Source: Photobacterium sp. GJ3 (GTDB taxonomy: Bacteria; Pseudomonadota; Gammaproteobacteria; Enterobacterales; Vibrionaceae). Taken from it: DNA of 64,000 bases. This document shows, piece after piece, positions 56,440-64,000 of the stretch. The translations under genes and the position numbers were made by a program. The notes below the pieces were generated by a model. The model was given only the letters and a program-made list of their open reading frames with translations, was not told the origin of the DNA and searched no databases. Numbering within the stretch: the first letter of the stretch is position 1; each line of letters starts with the position of its first letter. Where the stretch lies: assembly GCF_018199995.1 (NCBI RefSeq), contig NZ_CP073578.1, forward strand, positions 434,001 to 498,000. The letters run 5' to 3'.

Positions 56440-58077
56440 ATGAGTCTGAAGACTATGAAATTTTTATTACGCAGAAAAATTGGATTTCAGTTTAAGCTTC
56501 TTGTTTTTATGCCTTTTATTTCATTTGTTTTTATAACAGTGATACTATTTGCTTCATTAAAATTAGTCAGAACAAATTTCTCATCCATTGATCATTCTAA
56601 TGATGTCATGATCATGACGAAAAGCACTTTGATTAGTGTGATCAATATTCAAACAGGCTATCGTGGTTTCATGATGACCGGAAAGGATAGTTATCTGGAA
56701 CCCTACCGAATGGGTATTGATGAAATCGAAACCTATATGAGCCGATTAATTGAAATGACTCGGGACATGCCACAGCAAACAGCTCGATTGTCTGAAGTTC
56801 AAGCGTTAATCTCAGAATGGCGCTCTGAAGTCTTGGAAACGGGGATTCAGTTAAGAAAACAAAGTGATTCCTCGCAAGTGCTCCAACACGCTGGCCGGGG
56901 TAAATTCTATGTGGATAAAATCAAAAGCGTTTTTAATGATTTTATTCAGGATGAAGTCCAACTGAAAGAACAAAGAGAGTCTGAGTATAAAAAGACTGAA
57001 GGCGAAGGGATTATTTACTTTTTTCTCACCATTACATTATCTTCGATTGTAATTTTTTATATCTCAAATGTTATTTCGAAATTCATCTCTGGCGGTGTGA
57101 TTCAGTTGAATGAAAAAATGCAATTGATGGCAAAGGGCGAGTTAAATCATCCAATCGAGGAAGATACGAGCAGTAATGAATTATCGCAGTTAACCGGGGC
57201 TTATAATCAAGCCAGAAATGAGCTTGCTTCACTGATTTCAAGTACCGCAGATTCAACGTTGAAACTGACGGAGTGTATTGCTGAAATGGGTGAATCTTCA
57301 AATAAAAATAGCAATAATGCAACGGCGCAAACTGAAAAGACTGAAATGTCTGCAACCGCAATGAACCAGATGGTTGTCAGTATTGATGAAGTCTCGAAAA
57401 ATACGAGTCATGCGACTGAGCAAGCGGACCAGGGCAAGCGGGTGGTGGAAGAAGGAAAGGTCGTGGTAGACACCATGCAGCGCAATGTTCTGTCTTTAGA
57501 AAAGGAAATCTCTGCCGCCTCGGCCATTGTTTCCACCATTTCTCAGCAGTCTAACAATATCAATACAATTTTACAGTCCATCAAAGAAGTGGCGGATCAG
57601 ACTAACCTGCTGGCTTTAAATGCCGCAATCGAGGCGGCACGAGCCGGTGAGCAGGGAAAAGGTTTCTCGGTTGTGGCTGACGAGGTCAGAAACTTAGCCA
57701 ACAGCAGTCAGCAGAGTGCAAATCAGATTTCGGAAATGATTGCATCGGTTCAGGAAGAGGTCGCCAAAGCCGTCGATCAGATTCACCAGAGTGTAGAGCG
57801 GGCGGAAGAAACTGCATCTCACAGTAATGATTTACAGCAGGCTTTTGATGATATTTACGATTCATATCAACTGATTGCGGATATGAATCACCAGATCGCG
57901 GCCGCAACAGAAGAGCAGCAAGTCACTTCAAATGAAATCAATCAAAGTATTCTGGATATTAATGAAACGGCGAAACAATCTCTGGAGGAAGCCAATGATT
58001 TGCTGATTTTGTCCCAGAAGCTCAATCAGGAAAATCAGGAGCTCAAAAAACGAGTCTCTTTCTTTCAGTTTGCTTGA
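56440..58077 (+). CDS. Methyl-accepting chemotaxis protein with CHASE3-type sensor
   Basis: 545-residue membrane receptor. First membrane helix at about 20-42, a periplasmic four-helix sensor resembling CHASE3 ([22 protein letters not shown] near 70-90), second membrane helix at about 187-208, a HAMP-like linker, and the cytoplasmic signalling domain whose hairpin tip reads [37 protein letters not shown] (near 384-420). Ligand unknown. The ATG at 56455 is an alternative start; neither has a strong ribosome binding site. No C-terminal CheR-binding pentapeptide is seen. Confidence 0.92.
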   Translation: MSLKTMKFLLRRKIGFQFKLLVFMPFISFVFITVILFASLKLVRTNFSSIDHSNDVMIMTKSTLISVINIQTGYRGFMMTGKDSYLEPYRMGIDEIETYMSRLIEMTRDMPQQTARLSEVQALISEWRSEVLETGIQLRKQSDSSQVLQHAGRGKFYVDKIKSVFNDFIQDEVQLKEQRESEYKKTEGEGIIYFFLTITLSSIVIFYISNVISKFISGGVIQLNEKMQLMAKGELNHPIEEDTSSNELSQLTGAYNQARNELASLISSTADSTLKLTECIAEMGESSNKNSNNATAQTEKTEMSATAMNQMVVSIDEVSKNTSHATEQADQGKRVVEEGKVVVDTMQRNVLSLEKEISAASAIVSTISQQSNNINTILQSIKEVADQTNLLALNAAIEAARAGEQGKGFSVVADEVRNLANSSQQSANQISEMIASVQEEVAKAVDQIHQSVERAEETASHSNDLQQAFDDIYDSYQLIADMNHQIAAATEEQQVTSNEINQSILDINETAKQSLEEANDLLILSQKLNQENQELKKRVSFFQFA

Positions 58078-58105
58078 TTGGTTGTGTCGAAGGATACAGA
58101 ACGAT

Positions 58106-58138
58106 CAAAATGCCCTGCAATGGATGCAGGGCATGTGA
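58106..58138. terminator. Terminator between convergent MCP gene and nptA
   Basis: Perfect 10-bp stem ATGCCCTGCA (58110-58119) / TGCAGGGCAT (58125-58134); the minus strand continues with TTTT, so it chiefly serves nptA. Confidence 0.8.
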
Positions 58139-58155
58139 GTTGGCTTGAGCGTATA

Positions 58156-59298
58156 TCAGGCGGTGAAGGCCAGAATCGATCCTGGAATCACCACGAAGAC
58201 TAAGCCCAGGTAAGCGGCAACGGCTGCCTTGCTTTTTACAGCCAGGTCACCCAGGAAATAAGCGCCTTTCAGCGGCAGTTCACGCAGGAAAGGCAAGCCG
58301 AAGATCAGCAGGGTCGCCAGCAGGTTGAAGCACAGGTGTACCAGCGCAATCTGCAGCGCAAAAACCGCATGGTCGCCTGAAATCGCAGTTGCAGCCAGTA
58401 ACGCCGTAATACAGGTCCCGATATTGGCACCCAGGGTGAACGGATACACATCGCGAACTTTCAGCACGCCAGTACCTACCAGAGGCACCATCAGGCTGGT
58501 TGTGGTAGAAGAAGACTGGACCAGAACAGTGACAACAGAGCCAGAGACAATGCCGTGAATCGGACCGCGACCTATGGCGCTTTTCAGGATTTCACGTGCA
58601 CGGCCGACCATCAGACTGCGCATCAGTTTTCCCATCACCGTAATTGCCAGGAAGATCAGGGCAATCCCCAGCACAATCATCATGACACCGCCCATGGTCC
58701 CTAAAGATTCCAGCGGTGCTTTGACTGCACTGACGGCAGGTTGGGTGAGTGGTTTGATGAAATTCAGGCCTTTCATACTCATGTCGCCAGTCGACATCAG
58801 GGGTGACACTAACCAGGCGGAGATTTTGCCCAGCAGACCAAACATCATTTCCAGGGGCAGGAAGATGACAACCGCCAGCAGGTTAAAGAAATCGTGGACA
58901 GTCGCTGCAGAAAAGGCGCGTTTGAATTCTTCTTTACAGCGCGCGTGACCCAGGCTGACCAACGTATTGGTCATGGTGGTGCCGATGTTGGCACCCATCA
59001 CCATCGGAATTGCTGTTTCAACGGGAAGTCCGCCAGCGACCAGGCCAACGATGATTGAGGTGACTGTGCTGGAAGATTGGATGAGAGAGGTGGCTACCAG
59101 ACCGATCATCAGACCTGCAATCGGATGTGACGCAAACTCAAACAGGGTTTTGGCTTGTTCGCCCACTGACCATTTGAAGCCGCCACTCACCAGTGATACT
59201 GCGACTAACAACAGGTACAGCATGAAAACCAGGTTTGCCCAACGAACCCATCGCATGGAGCTCTGCATTGGCTCAGCTGTGGTGGTTTGGGTAGTCAT
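58156..59298 (-). CDS. nptA: Sodium/phosphate symporter NptA family
   Basis: 380-residue Na/Pi cotransporter with two inverted-topology repeats, each carrying the QSSS motif: SLIQSSSTVTS near 71-81 and LVQSSSTTTS near 265. About nine membrane segments. Close to Vibrio NptA, which imports phosphate with sodium. The ATG at 59298 follows GGAG; 10 upstream codons are also open. Convergent with the MCP gene and divergent from nhaA. Confidence 0.9.
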   Translation of the reverse strand: MTTQTTTAEPMQSSMRWVRWANLVFMLYLLLVAVSLVSGGFKWSVGEQAKTLFEFASHPIAGLMIGLVATSLIQSSSTVTSIIVGLVAGGLPVETAIPMVMGANIGTTMTNTLVSLGHARCKEEFKRAFSAATVHDFFNLLAVVIFLPLEMMFGLLGKISAWLVSPLMSTGDMSMKGLNFIKPLTQPAVSAVKAPLESLGTMGGVMMIVLGIALIFLAITVMGKLMRSLMVGRAREILKSAIGRGPIHGIVSGSVVTVLVQSSSTTTSLMVPLVGTGVLKVRDVYPFTLGANIGTCITALLAATAISGDHAVFALQIALVHLCFNLLATLLIFGLPFLRELPLKGAYFLGDLAVKSKAAVAAYLGLVFVVIPGSILAFTA

Positions 59299-59599
59299 AT
59301 TCTGTTCTCCGTGACATTGTGATGTCATTTAGGTGTCAGTTTTTTGAAAGTTTCGGCGATGGTAGAGATCGAATATTTCAGAAATATGACATAAAAATGT
59401 CTTTCTCGATTTTCTCCTGCCTCCGGAGAGGAGGATGCAGATTGGGAGCAAGATCGAAGTTTCGATTCAAGTGGTTAAATTGTTGATTCCTTTGCATATC
59501 TGCTCTTGGTTATAAAGAGGAAAGTCCGCAATCAGAAATAAGATAAAAAATGTGAACAGATGCTTCGGGAGTGCGCTAACGGAAAACGATTCAGACAAT

Positions 59600-59690
59600 C
59601 AGGCTCTGTGAGCCTGCACAGGTAAGTAAATACTGCGGGTATTACTGTGTTTCGCCCTCAATACTTCGGTTTTTTCGAGTGTTTCGCTCT
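59600..59690 (+). promoter_or_regulatory. Hairpin-rich leader upstream of nhaA
   Basis: The 495-base gap before nhaA has no gene. Near its end are three successive hairpins: CAGGCT (59600-59605) / AGCCTG (59611-59616), AGTAAATAC (59625-59633) / GTATTACT (59639-59646, one bulge), and GAGTG-TTT-CGCTC (about 59677-59689). They may form a structured 5' leader or contain regulator sites such as that of NhaR. Function not established. Confidence 0.35.
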
Positions 59691-59793
59691 AAACAAACGA
59701 TTTCACAGAGGTGTTCGTCGGCGTCTACACTGTTTTTACCACGCATGAATAAAAAAGTGTGAATTTACAGTGAGTAGTAAGGAGCTGCGGTCA

Positions 59794-60975
59794 ATGACCG
59801 ATGTAATTCTGAAATTCTTTAAATTAGAGTCAGCTGGCGGCATTTTGCTGATCGTTGCCGCCGCGTTGGCCATGATGATTGCGAACTCTCCGTTACAACC
59901 AATGTACGAGGGTACGCTACATTCCTATATTGCGGGTCTGTCTGTTGAACACTGGATCAACGATGGCCTGATGGCGATTTTCTTTTTGGTGATTGGCCTC
60001 GAGGTAAAACGTGAGCTGATCGAAGGCGCCCTGAACACGAAGGAGAAAGCAATCTTCCCGGCCATTGCTGCCTTGGGCGGCATGGTTGCACCTGCTTTAG
60101 TTTATGTGCTGTTCAATTTTTCAGATCCAGTGGCACTGGGTGGTTGGGCGATTCCGGCGGCAACAGATATTGCGTTCGCGTTGGGTATTATGGCGCTGTT
60201 GGGCAACCGGGTGCCGGTCAGCCTGAAAGTATTCCTGCTTGCGCTGGCGATTATTGATGATCTGGGTGTGATTGTGATCATCGCGCTGTTCTACAGCAGT
60301 GATCTGTCCGCGATTGCGCTGGGTGTCGCGTTTGCAGCAACGGCAGTGCTCTTCATCATGCATGCCCGCAATGTCTCGAACCTGTTCTGGTACATTCTGG
60401 TAGGCGCGATCCTGTGGGTGAGTGTGCTGAAATCCGGCGTCCACGCGACACTGGCGGGTGTTGTGCTGGGCTTTGCGATTCCGCTGCAGGGTAAAGACAA
60501 GCAAGGGAAGGATATTTCCCCGCTCAAGACACTGGAGCACGCGCTTCATCCTTATGTTGCGTATCTGATTCTGCCAGTCTTCGCATTTGCCAATGCAGGG
60601 ATTTCTCTGGCTGGTGTATCTGCGGAAAGTCTGACAGCGATGCTGCCATTGGGTATTGCGCTGGGACTCTTTGTCGGTAAACCGCTGGGTATTTTCACCG
60701 CAAGCTGGCTGGCAGTGAAAACGGGTGTTGCCCGATTGCCTGAAGGCACAGGATTTGGACAGATTTTCGCGGTTTCCGTCTTGTGTGGTATCGGCTTCAC
60801 GATGTCTATATTCATCTCCATGCTGGCTTTTGCCGGGGCGGACGCTGAGATGATGACTTATTCGAAACTGGGTATTTTGATCGGTTCAACGACAGCTGCA
60901 GTTGTGGGGTATGTCTTGCTTCACCGCTCCTTACCTGCAGCCAAAGCCGTGAAGGACAGTCAGACGACTTCATAA
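59794..60975 (+). CDS. nhaA: Na+/H+ antiporter NhaA
   Basis: 393-residue antiporter exporting sodium for two protons; central to pH and salt tolerance in marine bacteria. About 12 helices. The ion-binding pair Asp-Asp is in [13 protein letters not shown] near 152-164; [21 protein letters not shown] near 55-75 and [12 protein letters not shown] near 222 are family marks. The ATG at 59794 follows AAGGAG; a GTG at 59770 is the alternative. Followed by a small secreted protein gene and nhaR. Confidence 0.96.
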   Translation: MTDVILKFFKLESAGGILLIVAAALAMMIANSPLQPMYEGTLHSYIAGLSVEHWINDGLMAIFFLVIGLEVKRELIEGALNTKEKAIFPAIAALGGMVAPALVYVLFNFSDPVALGGWAIPAATDIAFALGIMALLGNRVPVSLKVFLLALAIIDDLGVIVIIALFYSSDLSAIALGVAFAATAVLFIMHARNVSNLFWYILVGAILWVSVLKSGVHATLAGVVLGFAIPLQGKDKQGKDISPLKTLEHALHPYVAYLILPVFAFANAGISLAGVSAESLTAMLPLGIALGLFVGKPLGIFTASWLAVKTGVARLPEGTGFGQIFAVSVLCGIGFTMSIFISMLAFAGADAEMMTYSKLGILIGSTTAAVVGYVLLHRSLPAAKAVKDSQTTS

Positions 60976-60994
60976 TTCGTGCAGGGAGGTGTTG

Positions 60995-61261
60995 ATGAGA
61001 ATCTTGATTGGTATGACCTTGAGCCTGATGTCAGGTTTTGCAGTGGCGGCAACAGATTTCAGCCACTGCCAGGAAAAAACTCAGACTGAACTCTGTCAGG
61101 CTTATCTTGCCGGGTATCAGCAAGGACAGGCCCGGATTCAGCCCGTGGAAGGGGAGAAAGCCGGGAACAGCTTTCTGACCCGCGCTCTGGAGCAGCGGGC
61201 AGGGGAAAGGCATCGTCATTTGGCGATGGCAGAAAAAGCTGTCGAAGCGCAGACACAGTAA
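60995..61261 (+). CDS. Small secreted protein of unknown function
   Basis: 88-residue protein with a signal peptide (MRILIGMTLSLMSGFAVAA, cleavage near residue 20) and two Cys in the mature part (FSHCQEKTQTELCQAY), which could form a disulfide; the rest is polar and helical. GGGAGG precedes the ATG. 19 bases after nhaA, so part of the nhaA transcript. No recognised domain; I infer a periplasmic role linked to nhaA only from position. Confidence 0.75.
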   Translation: MRILIGMTLSLMSGFAVAATDFSHCQEKTQTELCQAYLAGYQQGQARIQPVEGEKAGNSFLTRALEQRAGERHRHLAMAEKAVEAQTQ

Positions 61262-61320
61262 ACACTTCCGACGGAAAAATGCACTTCATCGTGTTTTTCG
61301 TTTGAAAAAACTTTAGGATA

Positions 61321-61350
61321 AGCCCCAGGCCAGTTGGTCTGGGGCTTTTT
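61321..61350 (+). terminator. Terminator after the nhaA transcript
   Basis: AGCCCCAG (61321-61328) / CTGGGGCT (61339-61346), then TTTTT. Confidence 0.85.
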
Positions 61351-61418
61351 GTTGGCCTGAAGCGTGTTCTCGAATGTGGAGCGCGATTGTTTTGACTTAG
61401 ACGCCGGGGCCGAAAATT

Positions 61419-62306
61419 GTGTCGCACCTGAATTACAATCATCTCTACTATTTCTGGATGGTCTGCAAGCAAGGCTCAGTCACCAAAGCAGCAGATGCCT
61501 TATTTCTGGCACCTCAAACGGTGACAGGGCAGATTCGATCGCTGGAGGAACGGCTGAACGGTAAGCTGACCAAACGGGTCGGACGGAATATCGAACCGAC
61601 TGAACTGGGGCAGCTGGTGTTTAAATATGCCGATAAGATGTTTGACCTCAGCTATGAAATGCTGGATATCGTCAATTACACCCAGCGCGAAAACCAACTG
61701 CTGGAAGTTGGCGTTGCGGATGCGCTCTCTAAGCGGCTGGTCAGTAAAATACTGATGGCCGGGATCCCGGAAGATGAGCGTATTCACTTGCGTTGCTATG
61801 AGTCGACGCATGAAATGTTGCTGGAGCAGCTGTCTCAGCACAAGCTCGATATGATTTTGTCGGACTGTCCGGTCGACTCAACGCAAAGTCCCGGACTTTT
61901 CAGCAAAAAGCTGGGAGAGTCCAGCATGAGCTTCTTTTGCTCGAATACAGATAAAGCGCTGAATTTTCCTGCCTGCCTGGAAGATTACAAACTCCTGGTG
62001 CCAGGGCGTCGCACGGCCATGGGGCGTAAGCTGCATCATTGGTTTGATCAGCAGGGTATTACCCCGAATATTCTGGGAGAATTTGATGATGCGGCGCTGA
62101 TGAAAGCCTTTGGCACCTACCGGAAATCTATGTTTGTTGCTCCTTCAATTTATGCATCTGAAATTGAGCAGTCTCAACCGGTGAAAGAGGTGAAACGGGT
62201 GCGGGCGATTCGTGAAGAATACTACGTGATTTTTGCAGAACGCATGATCATGCACCCTGCCGTCAAGAAAATCTGCGAAGCAGATTTCAGAAAACTGTTC
62301 AAATGA
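61419..62306 (+). CDS. nhaR: Transcriptional activator NhaR
   Basis: 295-residue LysR-type regulator. N-terminal winged helix [35 protein letters not shown] (residues 4-38), characteristic of NhaR, and a C-terminal effector domain. In E. coli it activates nhaA in response to sodium and also affects biofilm genes. GTG start at 61419. Downstream of nhaA, as in enterobacteria, though separated by a terminator. Confidence 0.94.
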   Translation: MSHLNYNHLYYFWMVCKQGSVTKAADALFLAPQTVTGQIRSLEERLNGKLTKRVGRNIEPTELGQLVFKYADKMFDLSYEMLDIVNYTQRENQLLEVGVADALSKRLVSKILMAGIPEDERIHLRCYESTHEMLLEQLSQHKLDMILSDCPVDSTQSPGLFSKKLGESSMSFFCSNTDKALNFPACLEDYKLLVPGRRTAMGRKLHHWFDQQGITPNILGEFDDAALMKAFGTYRKSMFVAPSIYASEIEQSQPVKEVKRVRAIREEYYVIFAERMIMHPAVKKICEADFRKLFK

Positions 62307-62360
62307 CCGCCTTTTTTAGTGATAGAAGTTAATGAAAATATCACTGAAGTCGGTGGAAAG

Positions 62361-62654
62361 ATGGAAGCCATAACGTTACATCACAGTGCTCCTGAGGCAG
62401 TGTCTTTGCTTAAGGCCATGGCCAATGAGCGGAGGCTGTTGATTTTATGCTATTTGCTGGAAGGGGAATTGTCGGTTGGAACCATGAGTGACCGTCTGGA
62501 CTTAAGCCAGTCGGCCTTATCTCAGCATCTGGCCTGGCTCAGACGAGATGGTCTGGTTGCAACCCGCAAAGAATCTCAGACGGTGTATTACCGCCTGAAG
62601 AGTCAGGAAGTTAAATCCATGATTGAACTGTTACAGCAGATGTACTGTCCGTGA
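62361..62654 (+). CDS. hlyU: ArsR family regulator HlyU
   Basis: 97-residue winged-helix protein. KAMANERRLLILCYLLEGELSVGTMSDRL and the recognition helix LSQSALSQHLAWLRRDGLVATRKESQTVYYRL match Vibrio HlyU almost throughout. HlyU relieves H-NS silencing of haemolysin and RTX toxin genes and belongs to the ArsR/SmtB fold but usually lacks the metal site. Only two Cys are seen (near residues 30 and 96). The ATG at 62361 with GGTGGAAAG upstream is preferred. Gene order nhaA-nhaR-hlyU-rpsT-murJ is that of Vibrio. No toxin gene is in the window. Confidence 0.88.
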   Translation: MEAITLHHSAPEAVSLLKAMANERRLLILCYLLEGELSVGTMSDRLDLSQSALSQHLAWLRRDGLVATRKESQTVYYRLKSQEVKSMIELLQQMYCP

Positions 62655-62699
62655 TGGTCTCTCGGGTAGGGTTCAATCAAGGGTCTGATTTTCAGACAT

Positions 62700-62728
62700 A
62701 AAAAAACCGGCCTGAGCCGGTTTTTTTA
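62700..62728. terminator. Terminator between convergent hlyU and rpsT
   Basis: AAAAAACCGGC-CTGA-GCCGGTTTTTTT, symmetrical and therefore usable by both genes. Confidence 0.9.
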
Positions 62729-62752
62729 TTGCTGTTGAATCAATGCACTGAA

Positions 62753-63013
62753 TTACAGAGCTTTGATTTTTGCAGCCAGGCGCGCTTTATGACGAGCTGC
62801 CTTGTTTTTGTGGATCAGGCCTTTAGTAGCCATACGATCAATCACAGGTTGCATATCAGCGAAGGCTTTAACAGCAACTTCTTTATCGCCTGCTTCAATA
62901 GCAGCAACAACTTTTTTGAAGAAAGTGCGCATCATAGAACGACGGCTAGCGTTGTGCTGACGACGTTTTTCAGAAGTGATTGCACGTTTCTTAGCAGATT
63001 TGATATTTGCCAA
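62753..63013 (-). CDS. rpsT: 30S ribosomal protein S20
   Basis: 86-residue ribosomal protein beginning [30 protein letters not shown] and ending in a lysine/arginine-rich helix. The start is the TTG at 63013, preceded by GGGAG at proper spacing; E. coli rpsT also starts with UUG, which is part of its autoregulation. The frame stays open 5 codons further to an apparent GTG/ATG-like codon, which should not be used. A good promoter lies about 50 bases upstream. Confidence 0.97.
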   Translation of the reverse strand: MANIKSAKKRAITSEKRRQHNASRRSMMRTFFKKVVAAIEAGDKEVAVKAFADMQPVIDRMATKGLIHKNKAARHKARLAAKIKAL

Positions 63014-63060
63014 GGGTGTAACTCCCAAATTCTTGGTACGGTGACAATTTAAGGCCGAGG

Positions 63061-63089
63061 AATATGCCTCTAAAACCGAAGATTGTCAA
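63061..63089 (-). promoter_or_regulatory. rpsT promoter
   Basis: On the minus strand: TTGACA (63089-63084), 17-base spacer, CATATT (63066-63061). Perfect -35, 4 of 6 at -10, about 50 bases before the rpsT start. Confidence 0.6.
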
Positions 63090-63123
63090 ATGATTTGTGC
63101 AAATAACAGCCGTGCCATTGAAT

Positions 63124-63153
63124 TTGGCACTTGTGCATTAACACGGTTAATAT
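63124..63153 (+). promoter_or_regulatory. Putative murJ promoter
   Basis: TTGGCA (63124-63129), 18-base spacer, TAATAT (63148-63153), about 70 bases before murJ. Confidence 0.4.
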
Positions 63154-63223
63154 GGCGGCAGATTCTATCAGCTTTTGGTCCTGCAAGTCACCTTTCTGGG
63201 CCATCTTTTATGAGGTTTTTTTT

Positions 63224-64000
63224 GTGAGTAAGCGTCTTTTGCGCTCAGGGCTGATTGTCAGCAGTATGACTTTCGTTTCCCGCGTCATGGGCTTAGTGCG
63301 GGATGTGGTGGTTGCCAACTTGATGGGGGCCGGTGCCGCCGCCGATGTTTTCTTTTTTGCCAACAAAATTCCTAACTTTTTGCGCCGTCTGTTTGCTGAA
63401 GGGGCTTTTTCACAAGCGTTCGTGCCCGTACTGACCGAGAGTCATGCAGGCGGGGATATGGATAAAACCCGGGATTTAATTGCGAAAGTGTCGGGGACGC
63501 TGGGCGGTATCGTGACGCTGGTGACCCTGATAGGCGTGTTGGGTTCCGGGGTGATTACAGCGTTGTTTGGTGCTGGCTGGTTTATTGACTGGCTGAACGA
63601 CGGACCGGCAGCACCTAAGTTTGAGCTGGCCAGTTTACTGCTGAAAATTACGTTCCCCTACTTGTGGTTTATCACTTTGGTTGCCTTATCCGGTGCCATT
63701 CTGAACACGTTAGGGAAGTTTGCCGTCTCATCCTTCACTCCGGTTTTTTTGAATATCGCCATTATTCTGTGTGCTTGGTGGGTGTCACCGCATCTGGCGC
63801 AGCCGGAGATTGGCCTGGCGATTGGGGTGTTTCTGGGCGGACTGATTCAGTTTTTGTTCCAGCTCCCTTTCCTTTATAAGGCTGGAGTGCTGGTTCGTCC
63901 CCGCTGGGGATGGCGTGATCCGGGCGTGGTGAAAATCCGCACCCTGATGATCCCGGCGTTGTTTGGTGTTTCGGTCAGCCAGATTAATCTGCTGTTTGAT
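63224..64000 (+). CDS. murJ: Lipid II flippase MurJ, 5' part only
   Basis: Inner-membrane MOP-superfamily flippase that moves lipid II to the periplasm; essential for peptidoglycan synthesis. GTG start at 63224 with TGAGG upstream; 259 codons are visible of about 510-520, and the frame is open at the window edge. N-terminal LLRSGLIVSSMTFVSRVMGLVRDVVVANLMGAG, AADVFFFANKIPNFLRRLFAEGAFSQAFVPV near 40-70 are MurJ hallmarks, including the Arg24-like and Arg52-like positions in the central cavity. Confidence 0.96.
   Translation, partial: MSKRLLRSGLIVSSMTFVSRVMGLVRDVVVANLMGAGAAADVFFFANKIPNFLRRLFAEGAFSQAFVPVLTESHAGGDMDKTRDLIAKVSGTLGGIVTLVTLIGVLGSGVITALFGAGWFIDWLNDGPAAPKFELASLLLKITFPYLWFITLVALSGAILNTLGKFAVSSFTPVFLNIAIILCAWWVSPHLAQPEIGLAIGVFLGGLIQFLFQLPFLYKAGVLVRPRWGWRDPGVVKIRTLMIPALFGVSVSQINLLFD

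Overview
The window reads as chromosome of a marine gammaproteobacterium of the family Vibrionaceae, most likely Photobacterium or a close relative. Several gene strings are typical of that family: thrABC-yjdM-grcA-ung-alsT-yaaA; srmB/trmN6-brnQ-fldB-xerD-dsbC-recJ-prfB-lysS-vpsR; tas-mutH-rppH-ptsP-TSUP-lgt-thyA; nptA/nhaA-nhaR-hlyU/rpsT/murJ. The regulators VpsR and HlyU are Vibrionaceae hallmarks. The assignment comes from reading the proteins, not from a database search.

Layout. 1-1.36 kb: 5' part of aceK (minus strand, runs off the left edge). 1.7-6.7 kb: threonine operon with a Thr/Ile-rich leader peptide and attenuator, thrA, thrB and a frameshifted thrC. 6.8-12.9 kb: small regulators, yjdM, grcA with an FNR-like box, ung, a hemerythrin-like protein, a DUF3545 protein, an alanine/glycine:cation symporter behind a structured leader, and yaaA. 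12.9-14.2 kb: an IS110-family (IS1111-type) insertion sequence whose ends can be placed by a perfect 12-bp inverted repeat; it sits right behind the yaaA terminator stem and has a long 3' non-coding end.

14.7-32.1 kb is an accessory catabolic region, visibly more AT-rich from about 20.8 to 30.7 kb. Its first half holds a two-part sodium:solute symporter (large gene frameshifted), a GntR-type regulator, a creatininase-family hydrolase, an isoaspartyl dipeptidase-like amidohydrolase and a DegT-type aminotransferase. This looks like import and opening of an amide or isopeptide followed by transamination. The second half is divergent: on the minus strand an acyl-CoA ligase, CoA-transferase, SDR dehydrogenase, glycerate kinase and CdaR-type regulator; on the plus strand a TRAP transporter (dctPQM) and a thiolase. 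Together these could import a hydroxy- or keto-acid, activate it with CoA, oxidise it and cleave it thiolytically. The substrates cannot be read from sequence.

32.2-64 kb returns to conserved chromosome: RNA helicase, tRNA modification, amino-acid transport, recombination, disulfide isomerase, RecJ, RF2 with its programmed frameshift, LysRS, VpsR, a PACE efflux pump with a divergent LysR regulator, a MITE-like palindrome, MutH, a DnaA-box-rich gap that may be a DARS2 counterpart, RppH, PtsP, Lgt, ThyA, an MCP, NptA, NhaA/NhaR, HlyU, ribosomal protein S20 and the start of MurJ (runs off the right edge). No rRNA, tRNA or CRISPR array was seen.

Three genes (thrC, the symporter, the TSUP permease) are each broken by what looks like one missing base in a G or C run. 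The shared pattern makes base-calling or assembly error at least as likely as real mutation.
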